DNA of 64,000 nucleotides from Tenrec ecaudatus (lineage: Eukaryota; Chordata; Mammalia; Afrosoricida; Tenrecidae), in NCBI RefSeq assembly GCF_050624435.1, contig NC_134546.1:42301501-42365500 (forward strand). The letters run 5' to 3'. A program made the position numbers and the translations under genes. Shown here piece after piece: positions 33,650 to 46,829 of the stretch. Position 1 is the stretch's first letter. Each line of letters begins with the position of its first letter. The notes under the pieces were generated by a model. That model ran no database searches and was not told the origin of the DNA. It saw nothing but the letters and a program-made list of their open reading frames with translations.

Positions 33650-36470
33650 CTATTAAATGTATTACAGTCACAGCACTGAAATGTTTGTAATAACTAATTC
33701 TCTCGATTTTTTTCTGCAAAGGACTTAAATTATAATAATATGGATGTGAATATGAATATGAGTTTGAAGTTATGGGCTTTTCCCTTCCAAAACATATGAT
33801 TCCTTATAAAGACACACACACAAGGCAATGGTGATTTATAATAAACCCCTTTATTTAATGCTAAATATAAATAAAGTATTCTAGTAAAGAGTGTGTAAAC
33901 AGCAACCAAACCAGTGTCTAAGGACAGGATATGATTTTCCCTTTTGAAAAATGACCAGAGGAAAAGAAAACATCTCAGTTATGGGCAAGACCATGGCCCA
34001 AAGCAGAGGCATAGGAAGCACGATCCATGTAGAGGTCCCTGAGTGGATGAGCTTAGTGCATGAAAAGGCCCCTCGGAGAACATAGTGCTTGCTGTGCTTT
34101 CCCTGCACATGAGCATGCGTGACCTTTAGTAGAATATCAGAGAGGCAAGAAGAAGAGCACAGGACTTATTTTGGAAGTAAAACTTCCAAAGGGCAATTTA
34201 CGCTTTTAGGGAGATGAGTTCTCATGACTAAATGCCATTCTTCTTCATATGTGCTGATGTCTGCTCCTTCACCAACATGGCATTTTATAAATAGCACACT
34301 GTCCCATTCTTTACTGCTCAGAAAGCAATGTGACTGATGCACTTCGTTCCTTTCTTGATACCTCATTGCTCCATCCCCCAAATTAATGATGAACTATTCC
34401 AGAAAATTATTCTCATCGTTTTTACATTTTCCCAAAAAGGTCATGAAAAAAAGTGGATTCTGTCTAGTAGACTACTGAATTCCCAGCCTTCTTTACGAAG
34501 AATCATGGGAGTGCTCTAAGACATAAAATTGGGACAATTCTTTTCATGTCTCTTCCATTAGTCAATGAAATACTGACCTCACCTCTCTGTGAGAATTTTT
34601 TTTTCTTTATCCTGACTCAGGTTATGACATCTCCCATGTGAAGCCTCTCCCTGCCATCATCTCTAATTTTGTTACCTGGATTTTGGATTTATATAGACAC
34701 TTTTCCATCTTACGAGTGTGAAAAAGCATTTTTTCATAAGCCTGAAGTTTGATGCCTTAAGTGCTTTGCTCTTGAAACAGAGGCAGTGCAGAAGCTGAAG
34801 GGCCCAGAAGTTGGAAACTGCCCCTCCCCTTGTATAATAACCTGGGTCCTGGAATGTGCTAAAGAGAAAATGCGGTGCTTTTTCATGGCAGACCAGCAGA
34901 GCTCCGTGCAGCGATTTACTTTAGCCACTTATTCCCACATAACACGACGCCAGGAACTGCAGAAGACACAGTCAAATAAGACACTGTTCTTACCATCAAA
35001 AATAACGTTCAATTTCACAAATACTATCGGATCAGCATTCAAAGAAGAGGGAGTTTGTTTTTCACTGACAGGAAGGCAAACCAAGCTTTCTGAGAAATGT
35101 AATACTTGACCTCTCCCCTACACAATAGGCAAGATGAAATAAGCCAACTAAATTCAGACAATTGGAGTCATTGACGGTTGGCAATGTCATCTATCACCTG
35201 TCCCAAACAAGCCCTCTTAGATTCTACCTATGGACACTCCCACTTAAAATCATTGTATCCGATTTCTACAATCTCAGGCAAATACAATGGAAAGATATAA
35301 AGTGAATTGCTTGATTACATCTATTTAAGAGTCCATGATTCTTGCATTGCTCCCAGTCATTCATTCACTTGGATAATGTCACAAAACACAGCTTATGTAT
35401 TCACCAACAGAAAACCAATTAGACAAACCACGTGCAAACACAAACATCCTTTCCACTGTGCTGCTTTAATTCTCTCATTGCATCTTAAATCTACCTTAGG
35501 ATTCTAATAGCACTTTCGGGAACATGAAATGCAATTATTATTGTGAAAGTAACTGCAAAAGAAAGCATCAGCTCACTGGATATGCTGTTCTAAAATAAAA
35601 ATGCTTAGGGATAAATGGAATTTCCAACTTGGGGATGCAATTACTCTATCACGTTGGGAAGCAAAACATCGTCCTCCTCTAACTGGGGGTGTTCTTTGTT
35701 GCTGCATCACCATTATGTTTGCACTAAATTATTTGTGAACATAATGAAGTTGTCTGCTTATATTTCCCATTTCAAAATTCCTAACAGACATAGAAATTAA
35801 CCTTCTGAAAGCTATAATACTAGGTGCACACACTACCATGTTCCTTCTTATATTATTTTTCCCATTGTGGATTGGGACGCCGAGGATAGCAGCCCAGTTT
35901 TTAGGTGTAATTGACGGCAGTCTACTTGTAAGAGAGCTCCTTCTTAGTAGGCACAAAATCACATTTATGTTTTAATGTGTGTTGCTGAATGATAGTTTAC
36001 CTGTGGTTCGCCTTTCATGATCAGTATGAGCATAAGTCTTCTCCCCTTTTCCCATTCTCCAAAAGAACATTTAATACTCAACATATCATTTTAGTTGAAT
36101 GTCATTTAAGCATGCTGTGCAATATTAAAGTGTTCTGTTCATATGTCAATACCTCTAAATCATTCTACACATGTTGTGAAGGCAGGGATAACATTTGGAA
36201 TATTTTTCATTCACACGGAATTATGTTAATAGTGAGTCTAAAATATGGGGGGATATTTATTTCAACAGTGACAAATTAATAAATTTTGTGGTCTATGTTG
36301 CATAGAAAACCTGTTTCCTATTTTTTTATGTGCCAGGAAGAACAAAAAGGTATGTTGAAAGTTATTTTTTTTCAAGTGCTACAGTAAACTACATTCAAAC
36401 AAATTGTTTATATTACAAGGAAAACATTTTTTATACTTTGAAAAAAATGTAAAACTAGCAAAGACTTTTA
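33650..36470. other. Mostly unassigned, possibly containing conserved blocks
   Basis: No exon or repeat family identified. Segments at 34,100-34,460 and 34,740-35,110 read as unique sequence with retained CpGs. Frames up to 107 codons (34,786-35,109) show no domain. Confidence 0.4.
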
Positions 36471-36474
36471 ACAG

Positions 36475-38100
36475 TTTTATTAGCATTTTATCCACATGTC
36501 AATAATTCAATCAGATTAAGAAAAGTTGTACAAGTGCCATAATATTCAATTCTAAAGTATTTTCTTCTGTGCAGTCCTTGTTACTCATGTAATTATTATT
36601 ATTTTTCTATTTGTAGTAAAAATATACACAATAGAACGTTCTCCAATTCCACAACATCTACTTGGATGATTCAGTGTCATTGATTATGTTCTTCATGCTG
36701 TACAGATACTATTGATATCCTTTTCCAAATTATTCTATGACCATTGACAGAGACACAATGTCGCCTATTCAACAACTCTTTCCCCTTCACCAATGGTGAT
36801 CCTTGGCCAAGTTTGATTTCTTTCTCTTTTTTTCATGGTTTTCTTTATATGCTACTTATATATCATATTCTTCCATGGTGAAATCACTTTTTAAAATGAG
36901 TGGTATCATCACAATTAGCTCTAGTGTTCCCTCCTCACCTCCTGCATTTAATGTTTTCTCCCCTCACCCTCCCTACCTCCTACCTCCAACTCACATCCTC
37001 TATAAACTCTTGCATCATTATTATCACTATGCATCCACTCCTTATGCTTTCACAAACTGGGAAACCCAACAAACACAATGAAAAACAAAATAAAATGGTA
37101 AGGATCAAACGATAATGATGTAAAGATAAAATACAAATAATGAAGAAGAGAGAAAACACTATCATAAGTATCTTTTAAAAAACAGGGAAAAATTGTCATG
37201 GAACAAGCAAGATATATTTGCACTTAGAACAATTTTAGGTTGAGTCAAGAGGGAGGTCAACTGACCAAGTATCAAGTTCAATGCAGCACAATCAAGTTTA
37301 CAATGATCTCTCTTTGATGTTTTGGAAAGCTGTTTGAGACCCTTGCCTGTGGTGAGAGGGGCTCTGCCAGCGGCTCAGTCTGACTAGACACTCTGAAGAT
37401 GGGTTTTGGATTCCCACGGTCCTCCATAGCCTTCTACAAATTGGGTGTTAACAATTTAAGCTCTGATAGATTCCTTTCATCATTATTTGGATTTTATTAT
37501 GGTCAATTTTGGATCACACAGCTGCTGGGCTTCTTCTTGTGGACCTAGATGACTCCTCGCTTAGATGGTTGCTTGTTTGGAAAAAAACTTTTAAGACCAT
37601 AGACACTACTCCGATTAATAGCTGGGCACCATCTGCTTTCATCGCCACACTTTGCTGTTGCACCTTTGCCTTCTGTGATCATTGCATGAAGGTGAGTATC
37701 AAGCAGGGCCATGTTACTAGAACTAACTGTTCTTGGATTGGGACTAGAATTAAGCAGTAGCCCAGAATCCATCTGCTTGTCCACAGGATATGCAAGACTC
37801 GAGTTTACCTTGGTGGTCTTATTATGACAAAATCAAAACCCTATAAGACCAACTATACCAACAACAGCAACAAATCAACCAGCAAACAAGCAAGCAATAA
37901 AACAAAACAAAAGCAAACAAGCAAAAAGCAGGTAAACAATACCCCATAGAAATAAAAAAAGTAAAACAATCATCTACCTGGAATATAAACCAACTGCACG
38001 GATAACATCAACACATTTTCCAATGACACAGCACTCTGAATACTGTTGGCCTGAAGAGTCTGCTCGAATTCGGTTCCACCATGAGCTGAAACCCACGAGT
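36475..38100 (-). mobile_element. L1 long 3'UTR (older subfamily), antisense
   Basis: It starts with TTTTATTAGCATTTTATCC (reversed tail) and runs through the 37,540-37,740 block shared with 1,920-2,110 and 40,480-40,680. It ends in an A/C-rich stretch near 37,850-37,990. Confidence 0.65.
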
Positions 38101-38114
38101 TGTTGCCCTACACC

Positions 38115-38310
38115 CATGGTTCTCAACTTTCCTAATGCTGTGACCTTTTCATACAGTTCCTCATGTTGTGGTGACCCCCAACCATAATATTATTTTTGTT
38201 GCTAGTTCATAGCTCTAATTTTGCTAGCGGTTATGAATCTGGTGACCCCTGTGAAAGGGTCGTTCGACCCCCCAAAGGGGTTATGACCCACACAGTTCAA
38301 TCTTCCATTT
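38115..38310 (+). mobile_element. SPIN-like non-autonomous hAT transposon, copy 2
   Basis: It carries CCTCATGTTGTGGTGACCCC, GACCCCTGTGAAAGGGTCG and TTCGACCCCCCAAAGGGG, all diagnostic of SPIN. The left end has lost one base (CATGGTTCTCAAC), and the right TIR is eroded. The inserted orientation is opposite to copy 1. Confidence 0.88.
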
Positions 38311-39080
38311 GACTGTTCTGTTTACCCTAAGCATGGAGATTGGTGCCAGGGGAAACACCTTGGATCAATTTTTACAAGTGTCGATACTTCCCCAACAGAT
38401 CAAACCTGTCATATCACTGCCAGGGAGGCGTCAAGGTACTAAATATATGGTGATTCTGGGTCCCTTTCCATTGGACACCCACCAAGGTAGAATAGGGTTT
38501 GTGTAATTAGAGTGAGGATGAGGAGGTTAGTGAAAACTGCAGCTGCCAGAAACAATAATCAAAGCTTAACATGTGATGAAATATTAATTAAAGTTTCTTA
38601 TATCTTAAAGAAGAATATCATTTCCCATGTCAGATGGATATTGGATGAAAACAGAAATACCAGAAAAATGCAAAAGATATGTTTTTGAACTATGTAAAGT
38701 TATTCTACTGGCTCGTGATTCTCTGTACTTTGACAAATATATAATGATGTCAACAACCATGTGTGTTTAAGAATGGGTGTTAATTCTTCCTTAAATGTTT
38801 TCTGTGATTCACCAGTATAGCTATCTGGTCTGAGACTTTTCCTTCTTGGGAAATTTTGGACTACAAATTCAAGCCCTTGATTTATTGTTGGTCTGTCTGC
38901 TGAGATGTTGGATTCTTTTTATTTTTTCACTGTAAAAAGTGATGGAATTCCTAGAGGGAAAACCTACAAATTATACTCCTTGAAAATGCTGTTTTCAGAT
39001 GTTTGTTACTCTCGTTCTAGTCTACAATTAGCTCAAATTAGTAGAAATTGCCACCCATTTCAGTACGCATCAGTTTATGA
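38311..39080. other. Unassigned sequence
   Basis: No gene seen. The segment around 38,750-38,950 (TTCACCAGTATAGCTATCTGG) resembles the antisense of an L1 ORF2 segment, possibly old L1. Confidence 0.4.
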
Positions 39081-39082
39081 TG

Positions 39083-39248
39083 AGCCCTGGTGTTAGAGTG
39101 GTTTAGAGTTTAGCTGTTGACTAAGAAGAATGCTGTTTGAACTCACCAGCCCTCTGGGGAAAAGATACGGCAGCCTGTCTCTATAAAAACGTACAGCCTG
39201 TGACACAGTACTACTCTGTCCTGCATTTGAATAGGCTCAGTGATGGTG
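39083..39248 (+). mobile_element. AfroSINE-type SINE, diverged
   Basis: GAGCCCTGGTGTTAGAGTGG head, CTACTCTGTCCTGCATTTG tail. Confidence 0.7.
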
Positions 39249-39744
39249 AGTCCAGCTTGAATTGTTCAGTCCATGGGTTTAGCTGCTCCCATTCCACATA
39301 AGCAGATCATAGACTTGTTTGCTCAGAGGAGCTTGTTCTTCCATGTTTTCCGTGGTGGTTTGGCCTGCAATCTTACTTCTATAATTGGCCCAAGAATATA
39401 CATTGATTTTCAGTTTGTTTTCTGTTCTAAGGATAGGAATGATGACTTCCAAGCTCTTTAGCTATTGGAAATGAAATCAAGTTTATTCAGTTTATCTACA
39501 CACACACACACATATAAAATACCACAATTTTAAAAATCTACATTTAAATGATACCATTGTTTCCAAATAATTCCACAGGAATTTTAAAAAGAGTCACAAA
39601 TGAGAGATCTTGGCTTGAGTTTCTAATTCAATTGTACTGCAATATTCTGTTTTGGGATATGCCCCTATGGTTATACATATGTGAATAAAACACATTTTAT
39701 GAGGATTATTTTAAATAGGAGTTATAAAGCATGATATGGCACCT
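39249..39744. other. Unassigned sequence
   Basis: A (CA)n tract lies at 39,500-39,511. No gene seen. Confidence 0.4.
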
Positions 39745-41588
39745 TTATTTTTTAATAACTAAATCTTATTGGGGGCTTGTACAACTCTTATCACAATCCA
39801 CACATACATCCATGGTGTCTTGACTTTTGTATAATTGTTGCCCTGATCATTCTCTTTCTACTTGAGTCCTGGGTATCAGCTCCTCCCTGCCTGTTCCCCT
39901 CCCTCCCCACTACCTCCTCGCCCATGAACCCTTGATAATTTACAAATTATTATTATTTTCTATCTTACACCATCCAACGTCGCCCTTCACCCACTTCTCT
40001 GCTATCTGTCCCCCAGGGAGGGGTTACATGTAGATCATTGCGATAGTTTCCCCATTTCTACTCCACCTTCCCTCTACCCTCCCAGTATCGCCACTCTCAT
40101 CACTGGTCCTGAGGGTTTCATCTGTCCTGGATTCCCTGTGTTCCCAGTTCCTATCTGTACCAGTGTACATCCTCTGGTCCAGCCGAATGTATAAGGTAAA
40201 ATTGGGATCATAAGAGCGTGGGGGGGGGAAGTATTCATGAACTAGAGGAAAATTGTATGTTTCATCATTGCTACACTGCACCTTGACTCTTGACTGGCTC
40301 GTCTCTTCCCCACAGCCCTTCAGCAAGGGGATGTCCAATTTCCCACAAATGGGCCCTGAGTTCCCACTCTGCACTCATTCACAATGCTATCATTTTGTTG
40401 GTCTTTGATGCCTGATACCTGATCCCTTCGACACCTTGTGATCTCACAGGCTGGTATGCTTCTTCCATATGGGCTTTGTTGTTTCACAGTTAGATGGCTA
40501 CTTGTCAGGCCTCTAGGACCCCGGACTCTATCTTTGATAGCCGGGCACCATCATCTTTCTTCACTACATTTGCTTATGCCCCTGCTTTGTCTTCAGTGAT
40601 CGTGTTGGGACAGCTGTTGTGCTTTTTCCATGTGGACTTTGTTGTTTCTCAGCTAGATGGCCACTTGCTTGTCTTCAGGCCATTCTCTCTACCTGCTTGT
40701 TTCTCCTGACTATCCCTTTCAGGTAAACATGCAGCTACAATAATATGCACCATCACAAGACCAAGTACAAAGAAGCAACAATAAAAAAAAAATAAAACAA
40801 TAGCTGCAAAAACTACAACAAAAAAGCCTATAAATAGTTCAAGGTCTATTTGTTGTCCTTTACAAGTGCTTTACAGTGGTGTCTGATGGGGTGCCATGCC
40901 CTGGCCCCACATCTATCCCTGGCATTGCCTGGGGATTTTATTGCTCTGCTCCTCTCCCTACCCCCTCTACCCCACTGCTCTGCTGCATACCTCCAGTGTA
41001 GTGGACTCAGGGCTGGCACAATTTCTGCTGTATGTCTCTAGTGTTGTCCCCGTGGTTATGGCTCAGTGGGGTATGCTGTGTTCCGTGGTGGGACCGGCCC
41101 TGTGTTCATCTCTTTGCATTGCTGCTTTGAGCAGAAACATTGTCCTCAGGGCCTGGTGAGCCAGGATGTGTTTCTCTCTCTCTCTCTCTTTTTTTCCCCT
41201 TCCCCTTTGGTTGGCTCCTTTGTGCTCTGATCAGACGAGTCCCTCTTCTTGAGCTGTAGCTTCAGTGCTGTCCTCTGAAGTGAATTCTTCGGGGGGAGAG
41301 AGAGGGTAGTGCTGTCCACTTAGTTGGTAAGGGGGCTGGGCCCTGACGCCTCTCTATCAGTTCCCTGATTCATGTCCGTGTGTTGCCTTCTTGTCTTGGA
41401 GCACCGGGTTGAAGTCTGGTCCTTCTGTCCCTGTGTAGACACAATCAACACCCTCCTCCTGTGTGGGTTAGTGCCCTGTTACCCCGGTTACCCAAGTCTT
41501 TCCCCCCTCCTTTTTAGTGGGCTTTCAAATGTATCCCTGAGTTTATCCTTGAGTAAGGTGTGTGGGGAAAGAGAGTCATTCTGTTTTT
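39745..41588 (-). mobile_element. L1 long 3'UTR (young subfamily), antisense
   Basis: It starts with the reversed polyadenylation region (AATCTTATTGGGGGCTTGTA) and runs 1.8 kb through the 40,000-40,440 terminal block, the 40,470-40,680 block and a GC-rich distal part (40,850-41,540) that is also found in sense at 46,185-46,745. A (TC)n tract lies at 41,171-41,188. Ends at the mariner fragment. Confidence 0.75.
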
Positions 41589-41589
41589 T

Positions 41590-42644
41590 TTGCCAAAAAA
41601 ACTGGTGCACTGAGATGGCTGTGTGAACAGGCACATTGTCATGGTGTCAGAACCAGTTTCACCATCTGCCACAAATCAGGCCTCTTTTGTTGGTCTTTTC
41701 AGAACCTCTGTTAAAAATCTTGATTAACAGTCTCACTTGGTGGACCAAACACCAAATGCACGACAGTTGACAATTTTGTCCGTTTGGGAAGTGGATGGAT
41801 GTCCAGAATGAATTTTTGTCATCAATCAACGTTCCTCCATTTTTGAAACAAGAAAACCATTTGTACACTTGTGTTTTTAACCATAGCACTGTCCTTATAA
41901 GCTGCGTTCGACATCATAACAGTTTCTGCGGCATTTTTCCCAAGCAGGAAACAAAATTGCACAGTTGCACGCATTACAAAAAAATGAGGTTCAAGGGAAA
42001 CAAAAAAAAAATTCACTGTGACCAGAGAGAACCCTTCCCACAACGCCACGGGGGTGTTAGCTGAGAGTGAGTTGCTTGATGCTCACCTAGCAGGGAAAAG
42101 TGCTAACTCCTGGTTAGACCAGAGGATGCACAGCGGTGCAGTGGGGATCTGGAAACACAGGGAATCTAGGACGGATGAACCCCTCAGGACTAATGGTGAG
42201 AGTGGCGACACTGGGAGGAAAGGGGGTGTAGAAAGGGAGGACCGATCTGGGGGATCTATGTGTAGCCTCCTCTCTGGGGGATGGGCAATGGGAAGGTGGG
42301 TGAGAGGAGACGCCGGGCAGTGTAAGATAAGATAAAATAATAATTTATAAACTATTAAGGGTTCATGGGGGTGGGGGGAGCAGGGATGGAGGGGAAGGAG
42401 GAAAAAATGGAAAATGAGCTGATTCCAGGAACCCAAGTGGAAGGCGAATTTTGAGAATGATGAGGGCAACGAATGTATAAGGGTGCTTTACTCAATTGAT
42501 GTATGTATGGATTGTGATAAGAGTTTTATGAGCCCCAATAAAATGATTTATTTTAAAAAAAGAAAGAAATGCACCACCTAGCAGAGCTGTCTTCTGTGAT
42601 TTTTTTTTTCTTTCCCTGGGTGGTGGTGGTGGTATACCCCCTCA
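41590..42644 (-). mobile_element. Mariner DNA transposon copy 2, antisense, split by an L1 3' end
   Basis: Parts 41,590-42,108 and 42,566-42,644 match the reverse complement of the mariner at 55,495-56,100, including the CCCTGCTAGGTGAGC segment and the HVRRWFSCFK-type coding region. The right end has ACCCCCTCA followed by TA. The transposase 3' part is missing. The 76-aa minus frame at 41,659-41,889 is transposase remnant. Confidence 0.75.
42109..42563 (+). mobile_element. L1 3' end (young subfamily), nested in mariner
   Basis: It begins near GGTTAGACCAGAGGATGCAC and ends AGCCCCAATAAAATGATTT plus A-rich tail. Mariner sequence resumes on the far side; GAAAAGTGC before and GAAAGAAATGC after are a likely duplication. 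Confidence 0.8.
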
Positions 42645-42849
42645 TATATTATCCATAACTTCTGTCTAGGGACATTTATTTATGTTGCTTTTTTTGCAAT
42701 TACAAGTGGTGTTATAATAAATAATAGTATGCTGTCTCTTAATATGTTTATGTTCAACATTTTTCTAAGGTTATCAATGATGACTGGATGGGCAGGAATG
42801 CAAATGCAGATTTAACTCAATATGTATTTCTAAGAGCTTTTAAACATGT

Positions 42850-42992
42850 TTCTAGTACGGTAACGACCCATTTCCATTGAACCGATTCCAATTCCTAGAT
42901 ACAGTAAATCTTTAAGAGATCAGAAAGCGTCACTTCTCCCACAGAGGGCCTGGTGGACACAAACTGCTGAACTCGTGGTTAATAACCGTAAC
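42850..42992 (-). mobile_element. AfroSINE-type SINE fragment, antisense
   Basis: CATTGAACCGATTCCAATTCC tail reversed; CACAAACTGCTGAACTCGTGG head reversed. Confidence 0.65.
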
Positions 42993-43094
42993 TCCTTCCC
43001 TCACCAGCACTGCTTTCTGGCAAGAAACATTGCAGCAAAAGCACGATTTTTCCAAATCATCATTAATAATTTCTTTTGTAAGAATTTCAAAAAC

Positions 43095-43565
43095 ATCATG
43101 ACTCCAATTCTACCTTGCGGACCTGGTTATACCAGAGGATGTACAGCAGTGCAGAGGATGTACACAGGGAATCTAGGATGGACGAACCCCTCAACACCAG
43201 CGGTGGGAGTGGCGACAGCAGGAGGGAAGGGGATGTAGAAAGGGAGAACCGATCTCGGAGATCTATGTGTAATCTCCTTTCTGGGAGATGGGCAATGGGG
43301 AGGTGGGTGAGGGGAGACGCCGGGCAATGTAAGATAAGATAAAATAATTATTTATAAACTATTAAGGGACCAGGGGGAAGGGGGGGGAGGGAAGGGGAGG
43401 GAAAAAAAAAAAGGAAACCGGGCTGATTCCAGGAACTGAAGTGGAAGGAGAATTTTGAGAATGACGAGTGCAACGAATGTATAAGGGTGCTTTGCTCAAT
43501 TGATGTATGTATGGATTGTGATAAGAGTTGTATGAGCCCCAATAAAAAGATTTATTAATAAAAAA
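43095..43565 (+). mobile_element. L1 3' end (young subfamily), sense
   Basis: It is very similar to 42,109-42,563 (shared GATCT... GGAGACGCCGGGCA), ending AGCCCCAATAAAAAGATTT and A-rich tail. The two copies lie about 1 kb apart. Confidence 0.85.
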
Positions 43566-44864
43566 ATTTCCATTAAAATTTGTGAAAGAGTATCTCATTT
43601 TTTTTAAAGTTTCCATTATATGAGTGCATCCTGTCATATTTTTTATATAATTGCTGATGTGAAATGAGTTGGAATTTGCTATCATTATATGACCTGTATT
43701 GTTTTAAAACAATTTGTTGAATCCTTTTTTCTCATCAACTTTTAAAACCACCTATTCTGTGTCTCCAGTTTCCATATATGTATGTTCCTGTTTTATTGCT
43801 TTTTAAAAATGTTTTCAACTCCTATGTCAATATTCCCTATGTTCATTAAAATAGATTTGTAATAAGATTTCTGTAATGCAAATCCTCCTATTGTGTTCTT
43901 CTGGAGCATCTTATAAACCTTAACCTTTTTTGTCTCTTTGTATGCCTTTCAGATTGAGCATGTCAAATTTTATTAAAAGTCATATCAAGATTTCTTTGTA
44001 TTTTATTGAATATGTGTTCATTTATAATTTTAAGAACAATTAGTATATCTGTGAAATGAACTTAGTAATAAAAAAAATGTACATATTTTGAATATAGATA
44101 ATCTTTAATGTCTTTTAATAAAATGTTATAAATTTCTTCATTAAAATCATGAGCATCTTTGTGTTTATTCTTAGCATAATTTTATATTGGATAGTGCTGC
44201 AAATATTATGATATACAGTTCAACTATATTTAATATTTTTCCTTGTATACATAAATCTAATTTTATTTTCTTTATAGAATTAATATATATTTTTGAGTTC
44301 TCGTTATTTCTAATTTTCCTCTAAATTCACTTGTAATTTCCATATATAAAAATTATCTCTGCATAATGGAACTTTTTTCTTTTTTTATTGAATGGAACTT
44401 CTTAATTATTAGTGTTATTTTACTGTGCTGGTACTTATTTATTTATTGAATAAAGGTAGCGAAGATGTGTCTGTAAACATTAGAAGCATTTCTTTCAATA
44501 ATAACCACCAGTAACCACCAAACATTTGCACCTACCTTTATCAAGACCAGTAACCACAAATCCCTCTTTCAATGAATTCTAAAGTGTTTTCATTTTATAA
44601 TTTTCTTTTGAATCATGAATTGGTATAAAAGTATATTAGATATTTATACACAACATTTAAGACGTGTTTTCTCCTCTTATGTGCTTATGTACTGAATTAT
44701 ATTAGTAGATTTCTAAAACTGAAACAAAGCTCAACATTCATAGGATAAATCCAAGCTTGAATGGATATATTTGACTTTAAAATGGTTGGTGCCATTCTTT
44801 GCTAATATACTTTGGGAGATTTGTATCAGAATGTATGAGGGTCAAAGGCCCGTCATTGTACTTT
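43566..44864. other. Unassigned AT-rich sequence
   Basis: Very AT-rich. Parts (44,000-44,400) resemble decayed antisense L1 ORF1/ORF2 in composition, without a definite match. Confidence 0.35.
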
Positions 44865-44867
44865 CTA

Positions 44868-45065
44868 GGGTTAGTGGCTTAGTGGATTATGCGCTGGTCT
44901 GATAAGTATAAGGTCACCTGTTCCTATCCACCAGCTACTTCAAGGGAAGAAGGTGAAGTTTTCTGTTCCCATAAATATTTATAGCCTCAAAAACTCACAG
45001 GGGACACTTCTTCCTTGCTCTATAGGGTCACTATGTGCCAGAATTGACAGGTGATTAAGTGAGAA
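44868..45065 (+). mobile_element. AfroSINE-type SINE, full-length
   Basis: GGGTTAGTGGCTTAGTGGATT head, GCTCTATAGGGTCACTATG tail, in a 200-bp unit. Confidence 0.85.
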
Positions 45066-45349
45066 CCATTATTCTGCTTTTTGGCATTAATGTCATCTTG
45101 AACTAAAAAAATGTATGTTTGCATCATATTATATTTTCTGTGTTAATTTGTATTATTAACATCTTGAAAATTTGATAGCGTTTATCCATAAGATAATCTG
45201 AACCTGGCCTACCTTTTAGAAAGGATAGGGGATTTTTTTAACAATAGTTCTATTTCTTTAGTATTATGATAATTTATATGCGTTCTACTTCATGAATCAG
45301 TATTTTTGGAAAACTGCTTTTTATATGAAATGTTAACTTTATTTGAATT

Positions 45350-46185
45350 TTTTAAACCCCACCAACTGTCAGTTTGTCACACTATGGTGGCATGCTTATT
45401 GCAGTGTATGCTGGATGCCATGCCACCAGCACCTTAAATTCTGGCAGGGTCACCCCTCATGAACAGGTTTCAGTGGCGCTTCAGACTAAAAACAGGCTTG
45501 GAAATGGAATCAAGGTCCACTTCTGAAAAATGAGCTGCTGAAACTCTTAGGAACAACAGCTGAACATTGTCGGGGATAGTGGCTTAGCTGAGTCTCTCAA
45601 GTTAACAGGCTATAGAGCAAAGTTATCAGGACGTTTGGTCACTCAAAATGAAAGGAAACAGCTATACATATGAATTAATAATCAGAATGTGGAATGAAAA
45701 GCTGTGAATATGGGAAAATTGGATATTTAAAAATGAAATGGAACACATAAAGATCAACATTCTATGTAGAAATTGATTCGTATGACCCAGTTTGAAAGTG
45801 ACAAACATATGGCTTATTTACTTGGAATGATAAATTCAAGAAGAAATGGAATATGGATATTTTATATTTTATTACTAGTGTCATTTATAGTCATCATCAA
45901 AAAAATATTTTAAGATCTATCTTGAAACACAATGAAATACAAAGCTTTGAATGAAATACAAAGCATTAAAATATAATGCTTTCCGTGATAAGGTTAATAT
46001 CTTTACATCAACAAGGAAGACCAAACAATGCAAATATTATTCAAATCTACTCATCAATTACCAAAATCCAATGATGAAGAAGCTGAAAATTTCTACCAAA
46101 TTCATTCAATCTAAAGTTTATCAATTTTGCATCAAATTGTATTATTACCAGTGATTGGTATATGACGGTTGGAAACAAAGAAGGA
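45350..46185 (+). mobile_element. RTE-clade LINE 5' part, sense
   Basis: The 5' region (TGGCATGCTTATTGCAGTG...) and the following block align with 48,640-49,470. Broken by stops. Ends where an L1 fragment starts. Confidence 0.65.
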
Positions 46186-46745
46186 GGAGGAGCTATTGGA
46201 AAAAATGCCCTCAGTGTTAAACATGAATCTTGATCAGGCCAGCCCCAATCCCAACTACTTGGGCACACTCTCCCCCCTACCCCCCCAAAAATGCACTGAG
46301 GACAGCACTGAAGCTGCAGCTCAGGGTGAGGGGCGCTTCTGATCAGAGCACACAGGAGCAAACAAAGAGGGAAGGAGAGAGAGTGGAACCCACCCTGGCC
46401 CACCAAGCCCTGAGGACGAGTTTCCTGCTCAGAGCAGCAAATGCATAGAGAAGACCATTGGGCCGACCTCACCATGAGACACAGCCCCGATGTCTCTCAC
46501 TGACACATAGCACTATGGGGGACAATACTGGAGACACATGTGGGAATTATGCCAGATCTGATCACATCACACTGGGGTGAAGCACTAAGGATGTGCAAAC
46601 AGAGCAGCAAAGGGAGTGAAGCAATGAACTCCCAGGGAAATACCAAAAATAGACTTTGGGGCCAGGACATGGCACCCCAGCATACTCGACTGAAAAACAC
46701 TCCTAAAGGTCAACAAACAGACCTGGAATGATTTGTAGGTTTTTC
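46186..46745 (+). mobile_element. L1 3'UTR distal fragment, sense
   Basis: GGGGCCAGGACATGGCACCCC and its surroundings are the reverse complement of 40,850-41,200. The 142-aa minus frame at 46,047-46,475 is incidental. Confidence 0.65.
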
Positions 46746-46829
46746 TTTTTATGTCATTGGCTTTGTTGTTGTTGTTTTTGTGTTTTCTTTTCTTTTGTTG
46801 TTGGTTACCATTACCTTTAACTTTCAGAA

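Noticed and set aside
46047-46475. 142-aa open frame on the minus strand
   Set aside because: It spans the junction between RTE and L1 3'UTR fragments; no domain.
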